Below are positions 33,266-41,686 of a DNA stretch of 64,000 nucleotides, in pieces. Positions within the stretch are counted from its first letter, which is position 1. The number at the start of each line of letters is the position of its first letter. A model generated the notes under the pieces. That model ran no database searches. It was not told the DNA's origin and saw only the letters and a program-made list of their open reading frames with translations. The translations under genes were made by a program, and so were the position numbers. The DNA comes from a virus. The stretch spans positions 1-64,000 of IMG/VR virus record IMGVR_UViG_3300012988_000016; one strand, 5' to 3'.

Positions 33266-33868
33266 ATGAGCGATTCAGGCGGAGTTTCAGTCGTGTGTCT
33301 GACTATGGGTGGGCACTTTGTACCAGACATCAAGGTCGATATCCCCCATCGAGAGCAGATCTTCATAAAGATGGAGGACTACCTCAGATCGAGAGACCTT
33401 CATCGAGCCATCAATTCTGGGATCGTTTTTAAACTAGACACGGTGACCGTACGTCAACCAGTGGAGTCTGCCGTGGATATTGAGAGAATGGCCCAGCTGG
33501 AACTAGAGAACGCTCGCCTCAAAGAGGCTCTGGAACGGGCCAATAAGGTCAACTCAGACCTACATTCGGGGATGGCCAATCTCCAGCAACAGATGACCAA
33601 CGTCCTGTCTGCTTTGGGGCGCATAGAAGCCGCCCCAACCACGACTATTGTGCAACAAGTATCTGGACCTGGGGGTTATGTGCCGGCAAGTCAGAATACT
33701 GGTCCAGTAAGCGAAGCGGTGGGTGGGGAGGCCCCCATGTTTCTCCCAGACCTGAGTCAGGACTTGGGGGAGGCCAGAATCCAAATCACTGAGCAAGTTA
33801 GTGATGGGGATGTCTCTGGACCAGCTTCTAAGCTCCGTCAACTACGTGGTGGCGGCAAGAAGAAGTGA
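33266..33868 (+). CDS. Hypothetical neck-region protein with coiled coil
   Basis: 200 residues. ATG start one base after the previous stop. Residues 1-60 form a small alpha/beta domain (VVCLTMGGHFVPDIKVDIPHREQIFI, broken by turns, then DLHRAINSGIVFKLDTVTV). Residues 70-115 are a coiled coil (LELENARLKEALERANKVNSDL). The rest is Gly/Ser/Pro-rich with a Lys-rich end. No family recognised. Domain order suggests an oligomeric spacer or adaptor in the neck cluster. Confidence 0.68.
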   Translation: MSDSGGVSVVCLTMGGHFVPDIKVDIPHREQIFIKMEDYLRSRDLHRAINSGIVFKLDTVTVRQPVESAVDIERMAQLELENARLKEALERANKVNSDLHSGMANLQQQMTNVLSALGRIEAAPTTTIVQQVSGPGGYVPASQNTGPVSEAVGGEAPMFLPDLSQDLGEARIQITEQVSDGDVSGPASKLRQLRGGGKKK

Positions 33869-33903
33869 TTCTTCTTTTGATTCGATCAGCCTAGGGTAAG
33901 CCT

Positions 33904-34551
33904 ATGCTGAAGCGAATTGCACAAGACCCCCATCAGGAGAACATTCGTGTAGTCTGGCACGAACCTACGCAATTCGATCATTTGCGGCACGGCCCTCCCT
34001 ATCTGCCAAAATCCTATGAGGCTGTAAAGCTTGGTAAGGATCAAAGACTCGAAGTCAAACAGATCGTCAGGACCTCGGCGGTCAAGATGGCTGGTGGGGG
34101 GACGATGCTTTCGATGTTGGCCATGCTTCAGGCGTTGGCTTTGCTTCATCAAACTCATCACTGGAGCACCTCAGGGGTTAGCTTCAGTGGGGACCACTTG
34201 CTTTTCGAGAGACTCTACAACGAGTCTCTCGAACTTATTGACCAATTGGCTGAACGGATCATTGGGTCGGGAGATTCAACCACCATCACTGCATTCGAAC
34301 AAGCGACCGTTATGGCGGACTTGTTGGTTGCGTTGGGACCGGTCAAATCTCCCGAGGACATGGTTCGCATCAGTCTGGGGGCCGAGGCCACGTGTGTGAC
34401 TGCCATTTCTCAACTGATTGCCACCATGAAGGCAGCCGGTACTCTGAGTCACGGTATCAGCAAACTGTTGGAAGACATTGCAGATAAGCACGAGACCTTC
34501 GTCTATCTGCTCAAGCAACGTTCTCAAACGGAGACCTACGATTTCCGTTGA
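33904..34551 (+). CDS. Dps-like ferritin with intact ferroxidase site
   Basis: 215 residues. Helices from residue 68 onward read as a ferritin-like bundle. The segment from residue 81 (HQTHHWSTSGVSF, then GDHLLFERLYNESLEL and IDQLAERI) aligns with E. coli Dps: His86, His98, Asp113 and Glu117 keep the spacing of Dps His51, His63, Asp78 and Glu82, and Glu102 stands for Asp67. Dps proteins form hollow 12-mers that oxidise iron with peroxide and some bind DNA. The N-terminal 65-residue extension is basic and longer than usual. The gene is closely followed by the actin-like ATPase. Role in the phage is unknown; virion component or protection of DNA are both possible. Confidence 0.82.
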   Translation: MLKRIAQDPHQENIRVVWHEPTQFDHLRHGPPYLPKSYEAVKLGKDQRLEVKQIVRTSAVKMAGGGTMLSMLAMLQALALLHQTHHWSTSGVSFSGDHLLFERLYNESLELIDQLAERIIGSGDSTTITAFEQATVMADLLVALGPVKSPEDMVRISLGAEATCVTAISQLIATMKAAGTLSHGISKLLEDIADKHETFVYLLKQRSQTETYDFR

Positions 34552-34571
34552 AAAAACCAAAGGTAAAACAC

Positions 34572-35600
34572 ATGAAAAAAGATGAAGGTAAATCTGTCAG
34601 TCTAGGTGTCGGTCTGGACATTGGTACCATGAACATCGTTTCCGCCAGATCGAAAGATGGTGGCGTGGTGACCAAGCGAGTGCGTGACGCCTTTTTGGAC
34701 TTAGAACTAGCTGCAAAGCGTAGCTTGAAAATGTCCAAAGTCGACTACGTGGAACGTGAGACAGATGGAGCCTTGTTGGTGCTGGGTGATTCGGCATTGA
34801 CGATGGCCAATCTGTTCAAGCGTGAGGCTCGACGGCCCCTCAGCCGAGGCTTGATTGCCGCTGGCGAAATCGACGCTCAAGAGGTGTTGGGGCTGCTGAT
34901 CAATCAAGTGCTGGGCGATCCCCAGGAAGACGGTGAGCACTGCTTCTACAGCGTGCCAGCGGCCCCGATCGACGACCCCTCTCAGGACGTGATTTTCCAC
35001 ACAGAAGTCTTCCGTAAGATCGTCCGAGACTTCGGCTACCACGCCCATCCGATGAATGAAGCCATGGCAATCATCTACAGCCAGTGTGCCGAGGAGAACT
35101 TCTCCGGCTTGGCGGTCAGTTTCGGTGCGGGTATGGCGAACATTGCCCTGTCCTACCAGGCCAACAAGGCCTTGGATTTCGCTCTAGCGCGAGGTGGTGA
35201 CTGGATTGACGCTCAATCGGCCAAGGCGCTTGGAAAGACAGCTTCTCAGATGTGCACCATCAAAGAGAAGGGGATCGACCTCCGTAAACCCAATGGTCGT
35301 GAAGAACAAGCGATCGTTCTCTACGTCAGGAGCCTGATTGACTACACCCTTCAGAATGTGGCGGCACAGTTCAAGAAGGTGAAGAACGACATCGCTCTAC
35401 CAGACCCAATTCCGTTTGTCGTTTCTGGCGGCACCACCAAAGCGGGCGGCTTCCTCGATATTTTCAAGGAAGAGTTCGAATCTCACAAGAAGCGCTTCCC
35501 GATCCAGATTAGCGAGATCCGTCTCGCCAAGGATCCGATGACCGCTGTGGCGGAGGGCATGCTGGTACTCGCCTCTGAAGAACACGAATCAGATAAGTAA
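34572..35600 (+). CDS. Actin-like ATPase (ParM/MreB superfamily)
   Basis: 342 residues. ATG 34572 is chosen because AAAGG lies eight bases upstream; a TTG at 34548 overlaps the preceding stop but lacks a site. Superfamily motifs appear in order: phosphate 1 VGLDIGTMN near residue 14, connect 1 MNEAMAIIYSQC near 165, phosphate 2 VSFGAGMANIAL near 185, and the adenosine motif VVSGGTTKAGGF near 283, ending in DPMTAVAEGMLVLA. Such proteins bind ATP and often form filaments that move or position DNA, plasmids or phage. No partner DNA-binding adaptor like ParR is obvious next to it. Its location in a neck-gene cluster is unusual. Confidence 0.87.
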   Translation: MKKDEGKSVSLGVGLDIGTMNIVSARSKDGGVVTKRVRDAFLDLELAAKRSLKMSKVDYVERETDGALLVLGDSALTMANLFKREARRPLSRGLIAAGEIDAQEVLGLLINQVLGDPQEDGEHCFYSVPAAPIDDPSQDVIFHTEVFRKIVRDFGYHAHPMNEAMAIIYSQCAEENFSGLAVSFGAGMANIALSYQANKALDFALARGGDWIDAQSAKALGKTASQMCTIKEKGIDLRKPNGREEQAIVLYVRSLIDYTLQNVAAQFKKVKNDIALPDPIPFVVSGGTTKAGGFLDIFKEEFESHKKRFPIQISEIRLAKDPMTAVAEGMLVLASEEHESDK

Positions 35601-35614
35601 GGGAGAGTGGGCCA

Positions 35615-36754
35615 GTGTACTACAACTTGGTAGGACCCCTGAAGCGGCGAGTCATCCTTGAACTGAAGGACAGCTTTTCGAATCATCCTGTCTACAACAA
35701 GATCGTTCCGTTCATTCAGAACCGATTCTCGTTTGAGGAACGTCCTCAATTCGGGATCGTCATCAAGGGGTCCAGTACCAATAAGGTGCAGCTGGCGGCG
35801 GACAACTACGTGGGCACTGTTCAAAGCCATGTAATGTTGGCCTATGTGGGGCAACCTGAGTATCCTTTGGAATGGGTAAGAGAGGATTCTAGGGTAGTGA
35901 CCAAGAATGGGGGGATGCCCACTCCTCCTGGGGTCTATTTGATGGAGATCCTGACTGCTCCTACGGTCAACGGTGAAGACGGCTTCTTCGTCATCGATCC
36001 TATGTATACGGTAATCGATCGTCCCTTGATCGTCACTAGAGCGGGCATGACAGTAGACGCTCAATTGGAAAACCTGCCGCTTCAGAATACGTTGCGGCTC
36101 TATGCCAACAACTCTTTCTTTCTCAAAGAGGGGTTGGACTATACGGTAGATTACGATACCGGTAGGGTTACCTTCATCACCATCTTGCCAGCCAACACAC
36201 AGGTGTCGGCGGACTATAGGTGGGCAGGAGAATCGATAGGGCCAGTGGCGTTTCAGTGGAATCAAGCCAATTGGACCACTCTTCCAGGGGTAGTGTTGGC
36301 TTTTGGGAAAAGGTCCGCCCCAAAACAGAAGGTGGCGGTGGTGGTCTACCAGGATCGAATCGATGCTGCCGAGGCGTACGGCGGGAAGTTCGAAGTCAGT
36401 TTTGACTTCGATGTGATTGCCAGGGATCCGATGCAGATGGAGGAGATCGCAGATCTGACCACCATGTATCTGTTGGCTGACAAGAAGAGTCAATTGGAAT
36501 TCGAAGGAATCGAGATCTTAGATGTCTCGATGGGCAGCGAGGCTGAGGAAATAGCAGATGAGACGGGAGAGAACTTCTTCTACCAAGCCTCTATGTCGCT
36601 GCAATTGAGAGCTGATTGGGAAGTGCACGTGCCGCTTCCATTGGTGATTAGCAAGATTAATTCCGGAGGTATCACTCCTGTTGCTTCCGACGTGTTGTTC
36701 AGAACACACCCTATTCTTCAGAGAAGAGATGATGATTATGAGAGGATCGGCTGA
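35615..36754 (+). CDS. Probable neck / tail terminator-type protein
   Basis: 379 residues, GTG start with GGGAGAG upstream. The N-terminus (YYNLVGPLKRRVILELKDSF..., IVPFIQNRFSFEERPQFG) and the middle (LRLYANNSFFLKEGLDYTVDYDTGRVTF, split by a turn) suggest beta domains. Residues 245-350 (KVAVVVYQDRIDAAEAYGG, MQMEEIADLTTMYLLADKK, LEFEGIEILDVSMG, ADWEVHVPLP) have an alpha/beta layout like tail terminator or head-tail joining proteins. Position just before sheath supports a terminator role. It overlaps the next gene by one base. Assignment is inference. Confidence 0.65.
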   Translation: MYYNLVGPLKRRVILELKDSFSNHPVYNKIVPFIQNRFSFEERPQFGIVIKGSSTNKVQLAADNYVGTVQSHVMLAYVGQPEYPLEWVREDSRVVTKNGGMPTPPGVYLMEILTAPTVNGEDGFFVIDPMYTVIDRPLIVTRAGMTVDAQLENLPLQNTLRLYANNSFFLKEGLDYTVDYDTGRVTFITILPANTQVSADYRWAGESIGPVAFQWNQANWTTLPGVVLAFGKRSAPKQKVAVVVYQDRIDAAEAYGGKFEVSFDFDVIARDPMQMEEIADLTTMYLLADKKSQLEFEGIEILDVSMGSEAEEIADETGENFFYQASMSLQLRADWEVHVPLPLVISKINSGGITPVASDVLFRTHPILQRRDDDYERIG

Positions 36755-37173
36755 TGCCTAAGTTCAGTTTTGAATGTGCCTGTAGCACACAATTCACCCG
36801 CACCCTAAAGATGGGGGACCATGCGACTCATGAGTGCCCTGCTTGTGGAGCTGAGGCCCCTAGACTTTGGGAAACCTTTGGGTTTGATTTCGCCAAAGGA
36901 GGCAAGTCACCTGCCAATTCAGGAGTATCGAAGCACGATTATCCAACAGCTGACAGGGTGGTAGGAGTTGATGCTGAGTCCAGGTGGAAGGATCAAGCTG
37001 CTAGGGAAGTGGTCAAGTCCAAGGTCAGGAAACAGGTGGGGACCCACGCTTTGATTCGAAAGAATGGTAAAGACTTCATCGATTACGAGGGCGGTACTCC
37101 CGAACTGATCGAACGTCGTAAGAATTTGGCTCAAGAGGTGAGAACCATTCAGGCCAAACAAAAAGACGAGTGA
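36754..37173 (+). CDS. FmdB-type zinc-ribbon protein
   Basis: 139 residues, ATG overlapping the previous stop. The first 50 residues match an FmdB-like single zinc ribbon: MPKFSFECACSTQFTRTL, then HECPACGAEAPRLWE, with Cys pairs at CAC and CPAC. The rest is a charged helical region ending in Lys/Gln-rich residues. Phages often carry such zinc-ribbon proteins near tail genes; function is not established. A cysteine-free protein of similar start (MPTY...) is encoded at 16161. Confidence 0.8.
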   Translation: MPKFSFECACSTQFTRTLKMGDHATHECPACGAEAPRLWETFGFDFAKGGKSPANSGVSKHDYPTADRVVGVDAESRWKDQAAREVVKSKVRKQVGTHALIRKNGKDFIDYEGGTPELIERRKNLAQEVRTIQAKQKDE

Positions 37174-37197
37174 CCTCACTACTCCTCTTGTTTCCAC

Positions 37198-37211
37198 GTT
37201 CTAGGTAGAAC
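37198..37211 (+). repeat. GTTCTA-GG-TAGAAC inverted repeat
   Basis: A perfect palindromic pair of hexamers with a two-base spacer, upstream of the sheath gene and about 11 bases before a candidate -35 box. It could be an operator or a small hairpin. Confidence 0.45.
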
Positions 37212-37221
37212 CAGATTGAGA

Positions 37222-37250
37222 TTTAGACCCAAAGCGCCCCTAGATATGAT
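37222..37250 (+). promoter_or_regulatory. Candidate sigma-70-like promoter for sheath gene
   Basis: TTTAGA (37222-37227), 17 bases, TATGAT (37245-37250): 4/6 and 5/6 matches to consensus with ideal spacing. It lies 34 bases before the sheath ATG, in the longest gap of this region. An inverted repeat sits just upstream. Confidence 0.5.
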
Positions 37251-37284
37251 GTAAAAACAAAAACCCTAATCAATTCGAGGCTTT

Positions 37285-40200
37285 ATGGCGATCGGCCCCT
37301 ACTCAACTTACGTTCCCCCTGGCGTCTACACCCGTACATTGTCGGATGCCAATGCTGCAAATCTGGTAGTTGGTCTTAAGATCCCAGTGGAAGTTGGGGT
37401 GGGTCAAGAGGAATTGACTCAATCCGATTACGAATTGGTGCGTGGTTCTAGCGCAGGACTGGATCAGCAGATCATCAATGAGGATGTGAGCGCCAGCTTC
37501 GTTGTGGATGACTCGAACCCCAACCACCCTATCTTGGGTTTGGCGAATGGGACATCAACACAGTTCATCGTCAGAAACGCTCCCATTGTGACGGGGCAAG
37601 GGATTGGGAAGATCTCTAACGACATCAAGACCCTCTCGGTGACGATCAACGGCGTCCCAGTAGCGGTAGGGTCGGTTCAGGGTGCAAGTGGATCGGTGTT
37701 TCTCCAGATCCCGCCCCAACCAGGAGACAACGTTCGTTGCACCTATTGGTTCCATCGTTCGGACACGAGTTTCACGGATGATGTGTCGAACCAGGTAACC
37801 ACAGTAGCCGCGTCATTGACCACACCAGGTTACGCTCCTTTCCAGGTTGTGACTGGTTTGACCGATACTTTCGTGTTCTCGGTAGATGGTACGCCCAAGA
37901 CGTTGGTCTTTGGGGCAGGTAGCTACACAGCCGTTGGCCTCAAGAGTGTGATCGATGCTGCGGCCGTGTCAGGCTTGGCTGTGTCGGTTTCGACTGACGG
38001 TCAGGGACGTGACCACCTCACCTTCACAGCTGCCCGCTCATTGTCGATCGGTGGTGGTAACGCGAACGGTGTGCTGGGTTTCTCGCCCAACACGAACACG
38101 AACCGTAACGCTACCTTCCGCGTATTTCAGCGTCCAATCGTAGACGGTACGGACGGCGGTATCACCACCACAGACCCGACTAAGGTTGTGGCGGTGGTCA
38201 ACAATGTCCAAGTGGTGGTGTCGGCTGTCGACGGTACGAACGGTTTGGTCACCCTGCCTTTCGCTCCAGCAGCTGGGTCGACGGTGAAATTGACCTACTT
38301 CGCCAACACCTGGCAGGACACATTCGACTACTTGCCCAACACACTGGTGACGGACGTGATCCGTTGCGGTTTCGCGGCAGGTCGTAACGACTACATTCAA
38401 GGCCAAGACTTCGTGGTCTCGAATCCGAGCCCGGACGTGTCGATCATCCACTGGGGCAGCAGCTTCGTTGTTTCTTCGGCTCAACACACCAGTGGCACTA
38501 CCCCCTTCAATGAGGTTCAGATCCTCCCCACCTTGGTGGATGATCGTCTCTTCTCGGTGGAAGCCACACGTGTCGTGGATACGACGGTCATCCCTGCTTT
38601 GGTGTCTTCGAACCAATTCCTCCTACCTGAGGTGCCGACCACAGGTAACGGACGTGACACGCCCCTTGGGGCAACGGTCTATGGTGCAGTATCGAACGGC
38701 CGCAATGGTCTGGATACCAATCGTCCTGACTTGGTGACGGTTCACACTGGCCGAGATTTGGTAGATGCGCTGGGCCGTGCGGCGGCGGTGGTGACGGTGG
38801 TTGATGGGGAGAATCGCAAGATCACTCTCAAGAACCCTGTTCCCCCGGATCACAAGGCGTATGCGACTTTCTGGTACAGCCGTTTGACGGATGACACGTT
38901 CATCCTGACCAACAAGGTGACGGGTCCGGTTGGTACGGGTCAGTTCGAAGTGCTTGATACCACAACAGGCAAGAACCTTTATCAGGTTCGCTTCGGAACC
39001 AAGTCTGGCCTTTCTGAGATTGTTCAATGGCCTCGCGGTTCAGAACAAGTGACGGACGGCTTCCACACGGGCGCCGGCACTCCTGTTGCTGAAACAGTCA
39101 CTGTGACGTTTGGGTCTACTTTGGCCGAAAATGCCATCTATACCAACCTAGGAGCAGCTCCTTACTCGTTCTTCCAGACCTACAGCAATAACTGGAGAAC
39201 CACCATCAATGGTAACGCCCTAGTTACCAACTTGACCACAGCTGTGCCGGCTTACTTGGTGTCAGCCAGAACCCCCACCAGCGGATCGAATTCGATCACC
39301 ATTCCAGCCTCTCCCGCCAATGTTTTCAACATTACGGTCGATGGCGTGAATGTGGCGGTGACATTGACGGCTGGCGCTAGAACACCAACACAAATTGTTG
39401 GTGAAATCAATGCAGCGATTGATGCCAACGGCGCTTTCAGCGGCACCGCTCCCAACACCTTGGCAAGTTTTGTTCAGGTGAACGGTACAAACGGTGATGT
39501 GTTCTTCGTTATCAAATCGTACACTACTCCTGGCGCACTGCCTGGTGGTTTTGATAACGCATCTACTGTGGCGATTCGTCAAGGTACGGTCGAGAATGTG
39601 CTTGGATTCAGCACCTTCCAATCGGCTCAAGGCACTCCCACAGCCACCAACAAGCCAGCCACCATGTTGGGTGGTATTGCAGGGCCGTTCAACATCACCT
39701 CTGGTGTCAACGATGTGTTGACCTTCCGTCTAAACGGAATCGACTACACCACGACCTTGCCAGCAGGTGCCGCGGTTACGGCTTCTTCAGTGGTGACCGC
39801 CATCAACAGCACCCCTGGTTTGACAGGTGTTGCTTCAGCGGGTACTTTGGGCAACCTGAACAAGATTCGTCTAACCAGCACAGTGGCGGATCCAAGCTCC
39901 AGCATTGTGATGTTGGATGGTTCGGCCAACGATGTGTTGGGCTTCCTTGATGATGCGACAGCTAGCCAAACACTAGTTGCGGCTTCTGAGGTGGTGGATG
40001 CCCTAAACGCTACCTCAGGCTTCTCGGCCCGCGGTGTGGCGTACGTCAGCACCATCAATGGCTCACAGTATGTGACCATTGAGTCTCTGACGGTCGGTGC
40101 TGCAACATCAAGCATCGTATTTGTCAGTGGTTCGGCCTCGGCCTTCAACCCCACTACTGGAACTGGAATCGTTCCAGGAACTAGCGGTGACAATGGTGCT

Positions 40201-41550
40201 GATGCTCAGGACAAGTTCACTGTCAGCTCGAACAATGCAAGCGGTTCGGCTGGTTCTGGTATCCCAGGTCAGACCTACACAGATGCAAGGACGGGGCTAC
40301 GTTTCACCGTACTGCCTGCCACAGACGGCAGCTACACTTCTTCAGGCTTCTTTACCTTGGAAGTGTCCCCAACCTGGAAGGTCAATCCAGCAGTTCCGTA
40401 CTTGTCGCTTCCAGGTTTGGAAACGGTGGTTACCGACACGGTTGGTATTGGGGTGAACGACACCGCTACTGTCAACACTTTCAATCCTTCTGGACTGGAA
40501 CCAGCGATAGGCGACTTCTACTTCGTCACCTACAATTTCAGGAAGCAGGACTTTTCGACCAAACTTTATCAACAGTTCAAGACTGTGGAGGCCAATTTCG
40601 GGCCTCTCTCGGCTGAGAACAAGGTAACGTTGGGTGCCTACCTGATGATCCTCAACGGAGCCGTGTTGGTGGGTATCAAGCAGGTGCTGAAGGTTCAAAA
40701 CACCAATCAAGCTAGCGATCAAGACTTCATTGAAGCGATCAGTGAGCTTTCGATCCCTCTGCCTGGTAACGTCAAGCCGGATGTGTTGGTGCCTCTAACG
40801 GGAAGCAGCACGGTTTTCGCGGCCCTCATGCAGCACTGTGAAATTCAGTCTAATGAGCGCAACCAGTCAGAACGCATGGGCTTCGTCGGGTTCTCGTCGG
40901 GCACCACTCCAACCACTGCTCAATCGGTGGCCAGGAGCTTGCTCTCGAAGCGTATGATGGCTTTCTACCCCGACAGTGCGGTCATCACGCTTTCGGATCA
41001 GTTGGGTGCCAGCTACGAGACTTTGGTGGATGGTTCGTTCATCGCGGCCGCTATTGCGGGCGCGGCTTGTTCACCAGCCGTCGATGTGGCGACTCCCTAC
41101 ACCCGTCGTCGCATCCAAGGGTTCACCCGTATTCCTCGGATTTTGGATCCGATTACGGCCAATCAAACGGCGGTCGCTGGCATCACTCTCTTGGAGGACT
41201 TGGATCCTTTGATCCGTATCCGCCAAGGTTTGACGACCGATATGTCGGACATCTTGAAGCGTCTGCCGACCGTCACTCAGATTGGCGACTACGTTCAGCA
41301 GCAAAGCCGCGTAGCTCTGGACAGCTTCATCGGTACCAAGTTCCTCGCTAGCCGCACTAGTGAGGTTGAGGTCTCGATGACGGCCCTGTTCAAGCAGTTG
41401 GTTCAAGCTGAGATCGTCGGTGGTTGGATGGGGATCTCGGCCACCATCAACCCCATCGACCCGACGGTTATGGACTTCGAAGCTTGGTACCAGCCAATCT
41501 TCCCGCTCTTGTACATCCAGATGACGTTCTACCTCAGAGCTCGCATCTGA
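37285..41550 (+). CDS. Tail sheath protein, very long
   Basis: 1421 residues; typical sheath proteins are about 400-700. The contractile outer tube of the tail. The N-terminus PPGVYTRTLSD and the C-terminal 290 residues (FTRIPRILDPITANQTAVAG, DLDPLIRIRQGLTTDMSDIL, SRVALDSFIGTKFL, and the final LLYIQMTFYLRARI) are characteristic of sheath cores. The middle carries several copies of a beta-rich inserted domain: residues about 189-272, 666-779 and 799-895, each ending in a VLGF motif, plus a partial copy to about 960. A similar domain occurs in the virion protein at 18279. These inserts would face outward and thicken the tail. A strong terminator follows. Confidence 0.93.
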   Translation: MAIGPYSTYVPPGVYTRTLSDANAANLVVGLKIPVEVGVGQEELTQSDYELVRGSSAGLDQQIINEDVSASFVVDDSNPNHPILGLANGTSTQFIVRNAPIVTGQGIGKISNDIKTLSVTINGVPVAVGSVQGASGSVFLQIPPQPGDNVRCTYWFHRSDTSFTDDVSNQVTTVAASLTTPGYAPFQVVTGLTDTFVFSVDGTPKTLVFGAGSYTAVGLKSVIDAAAVSGLAVSVSTDGQGRDHLTFTAARSLSIGGGNANGVLGFSPNTNTNRNATFRVFQRPIVDGTDGGITTTDPTKVVAVVNNVQVVVSAVDGTNGLVTLPFAPAAGSTVKLTYFANTWQDTFDYLPNTLVTDVIRCGFAAGRNDYIQGQDFVVSNPSPDVSIIHWGSSFVVSSAQHTSGTTPFNEVQILPTLVDDRLFSVEATRVVDTTVIPALVSSNQFLLPEVPTTGNGRDTPLGATVYGAVSNGRNGLDTNRPDLVTVHTGRDLVDALGRAAAVVTVVDGENRKITLKNPVPPDHKAYATFWYSRLTDDTFILTNKVTGPVGTGQFEVLDTTTGKNLYQVRFGTKSGLSEIVQWPRGSEQVTDGFHTGAGTPVAETVTVTFGSTLAENAIYTNLGAAPYSFFQTYSNNWRTTINGNALVTNLTTAVPAYLVSARTPTSGSNSITIPASPANVFNITVDGVNVAVTLTAGARTPTQIVGEINAAIDANGAFSGTAPNTLASFVQVNGTNGDVFFVIKSYTTPGALPGGFDNASTVAIRQGTVENVLGFSTFQSAQGTPTATNKPATMLGGIAGPFNITSGVNDVLTFRLNGIDYTTTLPAGAAVTASSVVTAINSTPGLTGVASAGTLGNLNKIRLTSTVADPSSSIVMLDGSANDVLGFLDDATASQTLVAASEVVDALNATSGFSARGVAYVSTINGSQYVTIESLTVGAATSSIVFVSGSASAFNPTTGTGIVPGTSGDNGADAQDKFTVSSNNASGSAGSGIPGQTYTDARTGLRFTVLPATDGSYTSSGFFTLEVSPTWKVNPAVPYLSLPGLETVVTDTVGIGVNDTATVNTFNPSGLEPAIGDFYFVTYNFRKQDFSTKLYQQFKTVEANFGPLSAENKVTLGAYLMILNGAVLVGIKQVLKVQNTNQASDQDFIEAISELSIPLPGNVKPDVLVPLTGSSTVFAALMQHCEIQSNERNQSERMGFVGFSSGTTPTTAQSVARSLLSKRMMAFYPDSAVITLSDQLGASYETLVDGSFIAAAIAGAACSPAVDVATPYTRRRIQGFTRIPRILDPITANQTAVAGITLLEDLDPLIRIRQGLTTDMSDILKRLPTVTQIGDYVQQQSRVALDSFIGTKFLASRTSEVEVSMTALFKQLVQAEIVGGWMGISATINPIDPTVMDFEAWYQPIFPLLYIQMTFYLRARI

Positions 41551-41571
41551 GAAGATAGCGTCTGATTAGGC

Positions 41572-41613
41572 CAAAGGGTCGGTGCTCAAACGAGTATCCG
41601 ACCCTTTGCTTTT
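41572..41613 (+). terminator. Intrinsic terminator after sheath gene
   Basis: A perfect 11-bp stem, CAAAGGGTCGG (41572-41582) with its complement at 41598-41608, followed by CTTTT. It separates sheath transcription from the helicase module. Confidence 0.88.
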
Positions 41614-41668
41614 GGTGTATTTCTATTATCTGAAATCTAGCTTGCGAGGCTAAAGTTTCGGAATTCTT

Positions 41669-41681
41669 AGCCGTTATAGGA
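41669..41681 (+). promoter_or_regulatory. AGCCGTTATAGGA leader element (copy 2)
   Basis: Identical over 13 bases to 11121-11133. It precedes the helicase ATG by five bases and includes the likely AGGA ribosome-binding site. Confidence 0.4.
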
Positions 41682-41686
41682 CAAGC

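Noticed and set aside
35483-36493. 336-codon open frame on the minus strand
   Set aside because: Antisense to the neck protein gene at 35615, with no recognisable domains and wrong orientation for the cluster.
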